This document shows, piece by piece, positions 16,666 to 25,358 of a stretch of 64,000 bases of DNA; the first letter of the stretch is position 1, and the number at the start of each line of letters is the position of its first letter. The DNA is from Micromonospora sp. MW-13 (GTDB taxonomy: Bacteria > Actinomycetota > Actinomycetes > Mycobacteriales > Micromonosporaceae), in NCBI RefSeq assembly GCF_003434305.1, contig NZ_QKKX01000011.1, positions 1 through 64,000 of the forward strand, written 5' to 3'. A program made the translations under genes and the position numbers. Under the pieces are notes generated by a model. The model was given only the letters and a program-made list of their open reading frames with translations, was not told where the DNA came from and made no database searches.

Positions 16666-16826
16666 GCTCAGCCGGCGAGCTGCGTGGGCTCGTCGGCCGC
16701 CGGTGTGGACGACCTGACGGTGTGGTCGGCGTCGCCAGGGTCACTCGGGTTCCTGTGACCGGCGCTGTCGATGCCGTCGTCGGCGCGCCTGCGGTGGACA
16801 CCGTCGACGGCACGATCGGCCTGACC

Positions 16827-18941
16827 TCATCGTGGGCGGTCCGGGCGGCGGTCGCTTTCGCGGGCGGCGTCGCGAAGGAAGGTGTTGTAACGGGCGAGGT
16901 CGTCGGGCGTGCCGGTGGCGTCGGCGCGGTCGGCGGCCCGGTCGAGGCGGGCCTGTTCGCGTTCGTCGGCGCGGATCCATTGCCGGACAAGGACGATCAT
17001 GACGACGGCGGCGGGCAGCTCGCCGAAGGCCCAGGCGATGCCGGCGCCGAGGTGCTGGTCGTCGAGTAGCGGTGCGGCCCAGTCAGGATGCACGGCGAGG
17101 TACCAGTCGGGAGCGATGACGGTGGTGCTCTGCATGAGGATCAGGCCGAAGAAGCCGTGCGCCATCATCGACGCCAGGTGGATGATCACCAGCAGGGGTG
17201 GGGCGAGTCTGGGCCGTCCGGGGTCGACGCCGATGAGGACCCAGAACAGCAGGTAGCCGGCGAGGACGAAGTGGGTGAGCATGGCCAGGTGCCCGAGGTG
17301 GGAGCGCATCAGGGTGCCGAGCAGGTCGCTGAAGTAGAGCCCGAAGAGGCTGCCGGTGTAGATGGCGAGGGCGACCAGCGGGTGGGTCAGGATCCTGGCC
17401 GGTCGGCTGTGCAGGGCGAGCAGCAGCCATTCCCGGGCACCGCGCATCTGCGGGTCGGCCGGTCGGCGCAGGGTCCGTAGCGCGAGGGTGATCGGGGCGC
17501 CGCCGACGAGCAGGATCGGTACCAGCATCGACAGCACCATGTGCTGCACCATGTGTGCGCTGAACAGCACGTAGGCGTAGCGGGCGATCCCGAGGTTGGT
17601 GATCGCGGCGAGCAGCAGCATGCCGGCCAGCCAGCTCGCGGTCCGGGTCGCCGGCCAGTGGTGCCCGGCCCGCCGCATGCGTGCCACGCCAGTGAGGTAA
17701 GCGAGGACGCCGAGGGTGACGAGGGTCAGGAAGAACATGTCCGGTAGCGGTTGGCCGATCGCTCGGGTGGCGGCTGGCGCGGCGGGCATCGCGAAGCCGA
17801 GCAGTTCGGTGAGCGGGTCGGCGTCGAGCGGGTCGTCCGGGATCGGGGTGGGGCTGCGGGAGAGGGCGACCGCGAGTCCGACGGCGGCGGCGAAGACCAC
17901 CAGTTCCGCGGCGGCGAACCGGGTGAATGCCCCGCGCTGGCCTGCTCGCAGGGCGGGAAGCGTGTGCCGCCGGTGTCTCGCGCCGAGCGCGCCGAGGGCG
18001 AGCAGTGCGGCGAGTTTGCCGCAGAGCAGCCAACCGTAGCGGGACTGCCATAGCTGGTCGACTGTGCCGAGGCGTACGGCGGCGCTGGCCAGGCCGCTGA
18101 TCGCGACGGCGGTGCAGCAGCCCAGGGCGAGGCGGCTGTACCGGGTGGCGGTGTCCGCGAGCAGGCGGCTGCGGCGCATCATCAATAGGGCGGCGAGTCC
18201 ACCGACCCAGATGCCGGCGGCGAGGATGTGCAGGGCGAGGCTGGTTACCGCAATCTGGTGGTTGCCGGATCCGGCGGCGTGTCCGGTGAATGCCGGTGGT
18301 AGCAGTGCGGCCATCGCGAGCAGCGCGACCGTGGCGGCCAGCCAGCGGGACACCCCGGCCCGCGACAGCACCGCCGCCGCCAGGGCGAGCCCGGCTTGCA
18401 GTAGCAGTGCCTGACCTTGGGGGATGGAGGCCGCGAAGCTGACGACGGTGGCGCTACCCAGGTTGTTCAGCGGTTGTCCGAGCAGGTCTGACACCGTGAG
18501 GACGATCAGGACGGTGGCGGTCAGCGCCCAGCCGGCCGCGGTCACGGTGCTCCGGCGCAGCAGTTGGTAACCACGGGCGCAGACCGTCGGCCCGTCTCCG
18601 GGAAGCAGGAACGCGGCGGTCATCGTCATGCCGACCGTCAGCGTGGCCAAGGTGTCGAGCAGGAGCCGAAACACCGGCAACGCCCACATGACGCCCGGGC
18701 CGGGGTCGGGCAGGCCGGGGATGGCCGTGGCCAGGGCGCCACCAGCGCGCAGTGCGACCAGCAGCACGACGACCGCGACAACGCCGACGACGCCGGTCAA
18801 CCACCAAGGGAAAGGGGCCATCGACCGACGGACGTCAGCTCGGCCACGGGGAGGAGCTTCCGCGACGGCTACCGGAGGCGGGGTGCCCTGTCCGGTCTCG
18901 CCCTCGATCGGGCGCCGGTGTCGGGCATCGGTTTCGGACAT
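16827..18941 (-). CDS. CopD copper-transport / CtaG oxidase-assembly fusion protein
   Basis: A 704-residue polytopic membrane protein that fuses two copper-related domains. After a cytoplasmic N-terminus, the first half (about residues 45-370) is CopD-like, with LALHILAAGIWVGGLAALLMMRR typical of that family. The second half (about 390-670) is caa3-type CtaG-like, with YVLFSAHMVQHMVLSMLVPILLVGGAPITL and LASMMAHGFFGLILM, whose His and Met residues suit copper binding. Such fusions are known in actinobacteria. The ATG at 18941 has AAGG upstream. It follows copC, DyP and PCuAC genes in the same direction. The likely role is copper uptake and delivery to cytochrome c oxidase. Confidence 0.88.
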   Translation of the reverse strand: MSETDARHRRPIEGETGQGTPPPVAVAEAPPRGRADVRRSMAPFPWWLTGVVGVVAVVVLLVALRAGGALATAIPGLPDPGPGVMWALPVFRLLLDTLATLTVGMTMTAAFLLPGDGPTVCARGYQLLRRSTVTAAGWALTATVLIVLTVSDLLGQPLNNLGSATVVSFAASIPQGQALLLQAGLALAAAVLSRAGVSRWLAATVALLAMAALLPPAFTGHAAGSGNHQIAVTSLALHILAAGIWVGGLAALLMMRRSRLLADTATRYSRLALGCCTAVAISGLASAAVRLGTVDQLWQSRYGWLLCGKLAALLALGALGARHRRHTLPALRAGQRGAFTRFAAAELVVFAAAVGLAVALSRSPTPIPDDPLDADPLTELLGFAMPAAPAATRAIGQPLPDMFFLTLVTLGVLAYLTGVARMRRAGHHWPATRTASWLAGMLLLAAITNLGIARYAYVLFSAHMVQHMVLSMLVPILLVGGAPITLALRTLRRPADPQMRGAREWLLLALHSRPARILTHPLVALAIYTGSLFGLYFSDLLGTLMRSHLGHLAMLTHFVLAGYLLFWVLIGVDPGRPRLAPPLLVIIHLASMMAHGFFGLILMQSTTVIAPDWYLAVHPDWAAPLLDDQHLGAGIAWAFGELPAAVVMIVLVRQWIRADEREQARLDRAADRADATGTPDDLARYNTFLRDAARESDRRPDRPR

Positions 18942-19023
18942 TCGTTTGACCTTGATCTCGGGCTGGACCAGCGCGTCGGCTGCCGGTCGGATCGGTGCGC
19001 CCAGCGGCCCTGGCGGGATCTTC

Positions 19024-19605
19024 TTATCGGCGGATCCGGCGACGCCACCACATCGCACCGGCTGTCGTGACGAGCCCGACCAATACCGCCGCGCCGATGA
19101 ACACGCCGGCACCCGAGCCGTTCTCCTTCGCCGCAGCGGCGGCGGGGGCCTCTGGACTGGTTGTGGCGGCGCCGGACGGTACGGGTACAGCGGTTGGGTT
19201 CGTGCTGGACCGAGGATCAGCCACCGCGAAGGCGTAGGAGCCCTGAACAGGGTGACCATCGGCGGAGACGACCCGGTAGGCGACGGTGTAGGTGCCATTG
19301 CCCAGTGGCGCGGTGAGGGTGACCGTGCCACGAGTTTCGGCCACCACGGGTGCTCCCGTACCGACGCGTTGGTTGCCGGCGTCGGTGACCACGATGGTGG
19401 TGAAGGTGGGATTCAGCCGTTCGGTGAATTCCAGTGCGATCTCCGTCGGCGCGACGTTCAGGGTGGCGTCGCGGGCAGGGTCGGCGGAGCGGAGGCTGTT
19501 GTGGGCCTGGGCCGGTGTGGGCACGCCGAGGACGACCAGGACGGCAGCCAGGGCCGCGAGGCTCAGCCGGGCCATGGCGGAGACTCGGCGCGACGGTACG
19601 GACAT
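19024..19605 (-). CDS. copC: CopC-family copper-binding protein
   Basis: A 193-residue exported copper carrier. A signal peptide of about 34 residues ends in PTPAQA, and the mature protein would begin HNSLRSADPA; the N-terminal His is the characteristic CopC copper ligand. Further ligand positions fit VSADGHPVQGSYAF. The cupredoxin-like beta barrel (about 35-130) is followed by an Ala/Pro linker and a C-terminal membrane anchor ending in WWRRRIRR. It sits between the DyP peroxidase and CopD-CtaG genes, and probably hands copper to the latter. Confidence 0.92.
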   Translation of the reverse strand: MSVPSRRVSAMARLSLAALAAVLVVLGVPTPAQAHNSLRSADPARDATLNVAPTEIALEFTERLNPTFTTIVVTDAGNQRVGTGAPVVAETRGTVTLTAPLGNGTYTVAYRVVSADGHPVQGSYAFAVADPRSSTNPTAVPVPSGAATTSPEAPAAAAAKENGSGAGVFIGAAVLVGLVTTAGAMWWRRRIRR

Positions 19606-19657
19606 GGCAGGTGTCTCCAGGTCGGCGGGAGTAGGTCGGGAGCTGTGCGTACGTGAT

Positions 19658-20878
19658 CTAACCGAGGAGTTGTTGGCCGATCCACCCTCCGGGCGGGCAG
19701 CCGGGCGGGATGGCGAAGACGGCGGAACCGATCGGCGTGGTCCACTCGTTGAGCAGGTCCCGCTCGGCGAGCCGCCGTTGAATGGGTAGGAACTGTTCGG
19801 TGATGTCGGCCTGATAGGAGGCGAAGATCAGCCCGCTGTCGGCGGTGCCGTCGGCTGCCGGGGCCTCGTCGTAGTTGTAGGGCCGGCGCAGGATTCGCTG
19901 CCGGTCCTCGGTCACGTGCGCCCGGCTCAGGTGGGAGAAGTCGGGGATCACCGTCAGGCCCGCCCCGTTGACTGCGGCGAAGTCCGGCGGGTCGTGCTCG
20001 GCCTGTCCGGTCAGCGGTGCTCCGGTGTCCAGCCGTCGGCCGACGGCCAGTTCTCGGTCGGTGCGGCCGAGCAGGTCCCACTTCTCCAGGTCCATGCGGA
20101 TCCGGCGTAGTACCAGGGTGCTGCCGTTGCGTAGCCAGGGCGCTTCATCCGTGCTCCAGACGGCGGTGTCGAGGGCGGGCGTGCCGGGTCGCGGGTTGGC
20201 GGTGCCGTCGAGCTGGCCGAAGAGGTTCCGCTGGGTCGGGTTCCCCTGCTGGGTACCGTGGCTGCGACGGAAGCCCCGCTGCACCCATCGGACGGTGGCG
20301 AACGGGCGGCTGTCCTTGATCAGCATTCGTTGGGCGTGGGCGACGGTGACCGGATCGTCGGCGCAGATCTGCAGCAGCAGGTCCCCGCCGGACCAGGCCG
20401 GCTGGAGCCGGTCGACGGCGAACGGCGGTAGCTCGGCCACCGACGGCGGCCGGCGGTCGGCCAGCCCGGCCGCCCGGTACAGGCCGGGCCCGAACCCGAA
20501 TGTCACGGTCAGCCGGGCCGGTAGGACGGCGAGTTCGGCCTCGGTGTCGGCCAGCGCCGGCTGCCCCTGGGTGAGCCGGGCGGCGTCGTCGCTGAGCAGG
20601 CGCAGCATCCGGCCCAGCACCGCCCGGTCCGGGTCCGGCCGGAGGGTGAACGCGACGAAGCACGCGTGTGCCTGCGCGGCGGTGGAGACTCCGGCCTGCC
20701 GGGTGCCGTGAAACGGCTCGACGAGCGTCCCGACGGTGGTGGCTGTGGCCGCGGCTGAGTGGTCCCGGGTTGCCACCGTCGCGGCCACCGCGCCGGCCAG
20801 GGCCCCGGAGGCTGTCAGGGCACCACCGGTGAGCAGGCCTCGTCTGCTCACCGGCCGGCCGGTGCCACGGCCGGTCAC
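19658..20878 (-). CDS. Tat-exported DyP-type heme peroxidase
   Basis: A 406-residue dye-decolorising peroxidase of the EfeB/DtpA type. The N-terminus carries a twin-arginine signal (SRRGLLTGGALTASGALAG). The GXXDG motif is FGQLDGTANPRP at about residues 218-229. The proximal heme His lies in the segment HLSRAHVTEDRQRILRRPYNYD, and IRMDLEKWDLL is typical of the family. Its start overlaps the PCuAC stop by four bases. In Streptomyces lividans, DtpA works with extracellular copper chaperones in morphogenesis; this operon suggests a similar partnership. Confidence 0.92.
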   Translation of the reverse strand: MTGRGTGRPVSRRGLLTGGALTASGALAGAVAATVATRDHSAAATATTVGTLVEPFHGTRQAGVSTAAQAHACFVAFTLRPDPDRAVLGRMLRLLSDDAARLTQGQPALADTEAELAVLPARLTVTFGFGPGLYRAAGLADRRPPSVAELPPFAVDRLQPAWSGGDLLLQICADDPVTVAHAQRMLIKDSRPFATVRWVQRGFRRSHGTQQGNPTQRNLFGQLDGTANPRPGTPALDTAVWSTDEAPWLRNGSTLVLRRIRMDLEKWDLLGRTDRELAVGRRLDTGAPLTGQAEHDPPDFAAVNGAGLTVIPDFSHLSRAHVTEDRQRILRRPYNYDEAPAADGTADSGLIFASYQADITEQFLPIQRRLAERDLLNEWTTPIGSAVFAIPPGCPPGGWIGQQLLG

Positions 20879-21447
20879 GTCGCCGGGCTCATGCTCATGC
20901 TCGGGTGGCCGGGATCGTAGCTCTCTCCCGCGCCGGTGAATGGCTTGGCGACCGCCGAGAACTGGAGGGTCTTCCCATCGGCAAAGGTCAGGGTGAACGT
21001 CAGCTCGTCACCGGCTTTGACCGGGGCGGTGACGTTCAGCAACATCAGGTGGTCGCCGCCGGGCTCCAGAACGTGACTGCCCTTGGCCTTGACGACGATC
21101 CCGCCAACCTTGGGCTGCATGACCATTCTGCCGTCTTTCATGGTCATCTCGTGCAGCTCCATCGGTGACACCGGCGTACTCGCGCTCACCACGGTGATGT
21201 CGGTGTCGCTGTTGTTGACCAGAGTGCCGAAGGCAGCCGTCATCCCCCTGTCGGCCGCCTTCACCCACGGGTCTCGCACCGTGATCGGACCGGCCGGGGT
21301 GGTCGCTGCCGAACTGGGACCGGCGCCCGGCGCGGGGTCCGACGACCCGCACCCGGCCGAACCGAGGACCACCGCGGCGACGGTGGCCATGAGGGTCGTC
21401 AACGCCGCCGGGCGCCGTCGCGGTCCCGGTGTGGCGGCTGTACGCAT
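20875..21447 (-). CDS. PCuAC-type copper chaperone lipoprotein
   Basis: A 190-residue periplasmic/extracellular Cu(I) chaperone. The lipobox is LGSAGC at about residue 33. The PCuAC fold begins at ITVRDPWVKAADRGMTAAFGTLVN. The copper motif H(M)-x-M...H-x-M is present: MELHEMTMKDGRMVMQP, then SHVLEPGGDHLMLL. It is the first gene of the operon PCuAC, DyP, CopC, CopD-CtaG, and probably supplies copper to the CuA site of oxidase or to partners in the operon. A His/Met-rich tail (DPGHPSMSMSPAT) may bind more copper. Confidence 0.92.
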   Translation of the reverse strand: MRTAATPGPRRRPAALTTLMATVAAVVLGSAGCGSSDPAPGAGPSSAATTPAGPITVRDPWVKAADRGMTAAFGTLVNNSDTDITVVSASTPVSPMELHEMTMKDGRMVMQPKVGGIVVKAKGSHVLEPGGDHLMLLNVTAPVKAGDELTFTLTFADGKTLQFSAVAKPFTGAGESYDPGHPSMSMSPAT

Positions 21448-21663
21448 TGAAGTTGCCTCCGAGGATGTTGTGCTGCTGTCGGGTTGGTCGCACCCAGGAC
21501 GCAGTTAGTTCCTACGCCTCGTAGTAATTCCCAGGCGCAGGCCGATGGCAGACACGATCCGTCGAACGTCGGCGACCGGCCCGCCGGCGGTGCGTCGGCA
21601 ACCAGTCCGGGAGGTAGCTGCCGGCAGGTAGCTTCCGGCGGGTTTCGCAGCGCGGACTGGGAA

Positions 21664-21687
21664 ACTGTACGGACTGGTCGGTATAGT
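21664..21687 (+). promoter_or_regulatory. TetR-type operator overlapping the -10 of the second MFS gene
   Basis: ACTGTACGGAC and GTCGGTATAGT are 11-base arms around a 2-base centre and match as an inverted repeat at nine of eleven positions. The last six bases, TATAGT (21682-21687), look like a -10 hexamer. They lie eight bases before the MFS ATG, so the transcript would be leaderless or nearly so. A repressor bound here would block the promoter directly. The TetR gene at 23254 is the obvious candidate. Confidence 0.6.
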
Positions 21688-21695
21688 CACTCGCC

Positions 21696-23207
21696 ATGAG
21701 TGCGGGTAAGCGGCCGGTCATGGATGCCCAGGTCATGTCGGAGGGGCGTCGGTGGGCGGCGTTGGGGGTACTGGTCGCCGCAGTGCTGCTGCTGGCGATC
21801 GACGGCACGGTGCTCTACCTGGCGGTGCCGTCACTGACCCGCGATCTGGCCCCGACCGCGACGCAGATCCTGTGGATCGGGGACATCTACTCGCTGGCCC
21901 TGGCGGGGTTGCTCGTCACGATGGGCACGCTCGCGGACCGGGTCGGCCGCAAGCGGCTGCTGCTGATCGGTACGACGGCGTTCGGCCTGGCCTCACTGCT
22001 GGCGGCCTTCTCGACCAGCGCGGAGCTGTTGATCGCCGCTCGGCTACTGCTGGGCGTGGCCGGGGCGACCATCATGCCGTCGACGTTGTCGATCATCCGG
22101 AACATGTTCGCCGATCCGCGCCAGCGCACCCGGGCCATCGCGGTCTGGTCGGCGGCTGGCGGCGGCGGGATCGCGCTCGGGCCGCTGGTCGGCGGCGCGC
22201 TGCTGGAACGGTTCTGGTGGGGCTCGGTGTTCCTGATCAACGTACCAATCATGGTTGCGCTCCTGGTCACCGGCATCATCCTGCTGCCGGAGTCCCGCGA
22301 CCCCAACCCCGGACGCTTCGACCTGCTCTCCGCGGGGTTGTCGATGGCCACGATCGTGCCCCTGGTCTACGCGGTCAAGCACGCGGTCAGCGACGGACTC
22401 GACGCGATCACCCTCGGCTGTCTCCTGGCCGGCCTGGTGCTGGGCGTGCTCTTCGTGCGCCGGCAGCGACACCTGACCGCGCCGTTGATCGACGTGGGCC
22501 TGTTCCGCAATCCGGCGTTCAGCGGTGCCGTGTTGGCGAACTTCATCGCGATTTTCGCGTTGACCGGCTTGCTCTTCTTCTTCTCCCAGTACCTGCAACT
22601 CGCCCGCGGTTTCAGCCCACTGCGGGCCGGGCTGGCCGAGATGCCCGCGACGATCGCCTCCATCCTCGTCGTCGGTCTCGTCGGGGTGGCGATCACCCGG
22701 CTCGGCCGTGGTCGAGCGATCGCCGCCGGGCTGGGGCTGACCGCCGTCGGGCTGCTACTGGTCGCGGCCGCCGAAGGGGCCGAACACTATCTCTGGCTCG
22801 GTCTCGCGCTCGTGCCGGTCGGGCTCGGTGTCGGGCTGGCGATGACGCTCACCACCGACGTGGTGGTCTCCGCGGTACCGCCCCGCAAGGCCGGCGCGGC
22901 GTCGGCGATCTCCGAGACCGCCTACGAGCTTGGTGTGGCGCTCGGTATCGCCATTCTCGGATCGGTGGTGACGCTCGCCTACCGGGCGTTCGTCGCCATC
23001 CCCGAGGAACTGCCCGGCACGGTGCAGGACCGGATCAGGGACTCCCTCGCCTCGGCGCTGAGCGTGGTCGAACCGGGTTCGGACCTGGCGCACGCGGCAC
23101 GGGAGGCGTTCGTCCACGCCATGCAGATCACCTCGGTGGCCGCCGCGATCCTTGCCGCCATCGCCGCCATCGCCGCTTGGCGTACCATCCCGTCAACGCG
23201 AGACTGA
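21696..23207 (+). CDS. MFS drug exporter, 14-TM QacA/SmvA type
   Basis: A 503-residue predicted proton antiporter with about 14 membrane segments. It shares motif A (MGTLADRVGRKRLLL), the FWWGSVFLINVPIM stretch and the ETAYELGVALGIAILGS region with the exporter at 1919, so the two are clear family paralogues. The ATG at 21696 sits directly behind a TATAGT element embedded in a TetR-type palindrome. The TetR gene follows 46 bases downstream in the same direction. Because the next operon is a peptide biosynthetic locus, this exporter may secrete its product. That link is by position only. Confidence 0.87.
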   Translation: MSAGKRPVMDAQVMSEGRRWAALGVLVAAVLLLAIDGTVLYLAVPSLTRDLAPTATQILWIGDIYSLALAGLLVTMGTLADRVGRKRLLLIGTTAFGLASLLAAFSTSAELLIAARLLLGVAGATIMPSTLSIIRNMFADPRQRTRAIAVWSAAGGGGIALGPLVGGALLERFWWGSVFLINVPIMVALLVTGIILLPESRDPNPGRFDLLSAGLSMATIVPLVYAVKHAVSDGLDAITLGCLLAGLVLGVLFVRRQRHLTAPLIDVGLFRNPAFSGAVLANFIAIFALTGLLFFFSQYLQLARGFSPLRAGLAEMPATIASILVVGLVGVAITRLGRGRAIAAGLGLTAVGLLLVAAAEGAEHYLWLGLALVPVGLGVGLAMTLTTDVVVSAVPPRKAGAASAISETAYELGVALGIAILGSVVTLAYRAFVAIPEELPGTVQDRIRDSLASALSVVEPGSDLAHAAREAFVHAMQITSVAAAILAAIAAIAAWRTIPSTRD

Positions 23208-23253
23208 CCCGGATTTCCTGAGGGCACGCGGGCGGGGAGAGGGAGGGACGACG

Positions 23254-23835
23254 GTGGGCCGTAAGGCCGGACGCTCACCCGGCGAGACGCGCCGGCTCCT
23301 GCTCGACGCGGCCGGGGCGATAATCCGTACCCGGGGTGTCTCGGCGACGCTGGACGACATCGCCCAGCAGGCCGGCGTCTCCAAGGGCGGGCTTGTCTAC
23401 CACTTCGCCAGCAAGGAAGATCTGATCCGCGCCCTGGCCGATGATCTACTGCAGACCTTCCGGAACGCGGTCGAGTCCGCGTTGGATCCGGCCGACACCG
23501 CGCCGGGGCGACTCACCCGGGCCTATGTGCGCGCCTGTCTGGACACCTCGCAGGACGAGCGGGTGCTGCTGGAGACCATCGCCCTGCTCGCTCAGTTGAT
23601 CACGATACCCGCCGTCGCGGAGCTGGCCCGCGCCGATGCCGAACGCTGGGACCGGGAACTGCGGGCCGACGGTCTGCCGGAGGAGATTCTCGCGCTGGTC
23701 GTCTCCGCCGCCGATGGTGCCGTCAACGCGCCCCTGTGGGGAACCCTGACCCGAACCGCGAACCTGCGGCGTCTCGAAGACCAGCTCATCCGACTCACCC
23801 TCTCGGACTGCGCCCCGCCATCGTCCGGCGGCTGA
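23254..23835 (+). CDS. TetR-family regulator of the adjacent exporter
   Basis: A 193-residue regulator with the N-terminal helix-turn-helix clearly visible: ATLDDIAQQAGVSKGGLVYHFASKEDLIRAL. The C-terminal half resembles the TetR_C_33-like ligand-binding domain of QacR/SmvR-type regulators. The GTG at 23254 has GGGAGGG six bases upstream. It lies 46 bases downstream of the exporter it probably represses through the operator at 21664-21687, forming a self-limiting operon. The roughly 290 bases after it hold no gene I can support and lead into the P450 promoter region. Confidence 0.9.
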   Translation: MGRKAGRSPGETRRLLLDAAGAIIRTRGVSATLDDIAQQAGVSKGGLVYHFASKEDLIRALADDLLQTFRNAVESALDPADTAPGRLTRAYVRACLDTSQDERVLLETIALLAQLITIPAVAELARADAERWDRELRADGLPEEILALVVSAADGAVNAPLWGTLTRTANLRRLEDQLIRLTLSDCAPPSSGG

Positions 23836-24122
23836 GACCGACCACGCGGTCGCGGTGCCCCAGACGCGCGCCTGGAGTGGCACGTCGTAGGTGACCCCGG
23901 CAACGCCCCGTCGTATCCGCGCAGCACCTCGGCGTTGCGGCGGGCCTACGGGTAGCCGGCCCCGCCGTCGGTACGCCACGATGCCACCGTAGCTGTCCAC
24001 AAGCGCCGGTTTCCGGACCTTCCATCGACAGACGTCATGTGATTGAATGCCGATACCGGCAGAAAGACCATCGGCGGTACGCGCCCACAAGGCGCATGCC
24101 TACGCCTGAGGGGTGCGCGGAT

Positions 24123-25295
24123 ATGACGCTGCCTGAAATTGACATGGACGATCCGCTCGGTCCCCTGTTACGGCAGATGGATCTGCGCGACCCATATTCG
24201 GTCTACGCCCGGCTGCGCGCACGGGAACCGATTTTCTACTACGAGCCGCTGCAATCCTGGATGCTCACCCGCCACGCCGACTGCACCGCCGTCCTACGGG
24301 ACAGCGCCCGGTTCGGCGCCGACTGGCGACGGGTGGGCGAACAGGTTCCGCCACAGGCGGTCAGCGTGCAGACCCTCGATCCGCCGGAGCACACGGCGAT
24401 CCGCCGGCTGCTCATGGAGGCGACCCGGCTGGTCGACACCCCGGCCGCGGCGCGGCTGGTGGCCGGGCGCACCCGGGCCCTGCTCGGCCGGCTCGCCGAG
24501 CGTGATCGCTTCGACTTCGTCGGCGAGGTGGCCGAGCCCCTCGCCGCCGGTACGATCACCGACCTGCTCGGCGTGCCCGAGCTGGACCTCGCCTGGTTCG
24601 TGCCGGTCGCCAACCGGATCGCCGACGGCATGGACGCCGGCCTCTGGCCCGAGCTGGGCCCGCCGGCGATGGGCGCCCGGGCGGAGCTGGCGGCGTACAC
24701 CGGGACCTGGCTGACCGATCCGCCCGACGCCGGGGTGATCGCCCATGTCGCGCGGCACGCCGACGACGCCGGCGTCGACCGCACCGTGGTGGCCAACAGC
24801 CTGCGGGTCCTGCTGCACGCCGGCTTCGAGTCGGCCAGCCGGCTGCTCGGCCTCGCCGTCGCGGTCCTGCTCGCCGAGCCCGGCCGGGCGGAGTCGTTCC
24901 GCCACGCCGAACCGGATGCCGCCGTCGACGAACTCGTCCGGCTCAGCTCACCGGTGCAGGCCACGGCACGCGCCTGCGTGACCGACAGCCGGTTCGGCGA
25001 GGTGCGGATCCGGGCCGGCGAGGCGGTGACCCTGCTGCTGGGCGCCGCCAATCGGGACCCCGAGCGCTTTCCCGACCCGAACGCCTGGCGGCCGGACCGC
25101 AGACCCAACCCGCACCTGGGGTTCGGCCGGGGCGCGCACTCCTGCCTCGGGTCGCCGTTCGCCACACTGCAGGCCCGGATCCTCAGCACCGTCCTCACGA
25201 CGGAGTACCCACATGCCCGGTTGCTCGCCGAGCCGGCGTACCGGCGCAACCTCACCCTGCGTGGCCTCGACCGTCTGGAAATCGCCCTGCGATAG
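24123..25295 (+). CDS. Cytochrome P450 (A), first gene of the pentapeptide locus
   Basis: A 390-residue soluble bacterial P450. The K-helix ExxR is E270-R273, and the heme loop FGRGAHSCLG holds Cys341. The I-helix reads AGFESAS at 233-239, lacking the usual acid-alcohol (E/D-T) pair. Such changes are common in P450s that couple aromatic side chains rather than hydroxylate. Leu16 uses TTA (24168-24170), implying bldA-dependent translation. The ATG at 24123 has GAGGGG ten bases upstream; an ATG at 24096 is an alternative. It ends 45 bases before the MRYWH gene. It is a candidate for the cross-linking enzyme, as in biarylitide clusters where a P450 is the only modifying enzyme. Confidence 0.9.
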   Translation: MTLPEIDMDDPLGPLLRQMDLRDPYSVYARLRAREPIFYYEPLQSWMLTRHADCTAVLRDSARFGADWRRVGEQVPPQAVSVQTLDPPEHTAIRRLLMEATRLVDTPAAARLVAGRTRALLGRLAERDRFDFVGEVAEPLAAGTITDLLGVPELDLAWFVPVANRIADGMDAGLWPELGPPAMGARAELAAYTGTWLTDPPDAGVIAHVARHADDAGVDRTVVANSLRVLLHAGFESASRLLGLAVAVLLAEPGRAESFRHAEPDAAVDELVRLSSPVQATARACVTDSRFGEVRIRAGEAVTLLLGAANRDPERFPDPNAWRPDRRPNPHLGFGRGAHSCLGSPFATLQARILSTVLTTEYPHARLLAEPAYRRNLTLRGLDRLEIALR

Positions 25296-25340
25296 CCGGT
25301 CGCGGTCGCATTCCCGATCGATGACGAAGGGAGGGACGAC

Positions 25341-25358
25341 ATGCGTTACTGGCACTGA
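25341..25358 (+). CDS. 18-base precursor gene for the pentapeptide MRYWH (biarylitide-like RiPP)
   Basis: ATG CGT TAC TGG CAC TGA encodes Met-Arg-Tyr-Trp-His and stops. An excellent ribosome-binding site, AAGGGAGG (25327-25334), lies six bases upstream, matching the best in this window. Biarylitides are made from pentapeptides such as MRYYH and MRYLH encoded by 18-base genes, with a P450 joining Tyr to His; MRYWH fits MRYxH exactly. The gene lies between two P450 genes and is followed by a stem-loop. The predicted core is Tyr-Trp-His after removal of Met-Arg. A competing 15-codon frame from the ATG at 25321 lacks a ribosome-binding site. The match is seen directly; the product is inference. 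Confidence 0.85.
   Translation: MRYWH

Noticed and set aside
16739..16760. GGTCAC/GTGACC hairpin between the methyltransferase and the copper operon
   Set aside because: Only six base pairs, no T-tract; too weak to call as a terminator.
23836..24122. A possible pentapeptide precursor directly upstream of P450 A, the usual biarylitide position
   Set aside because: I checked the short ATG frames in this gap; none encodes an MxYxH peptide.
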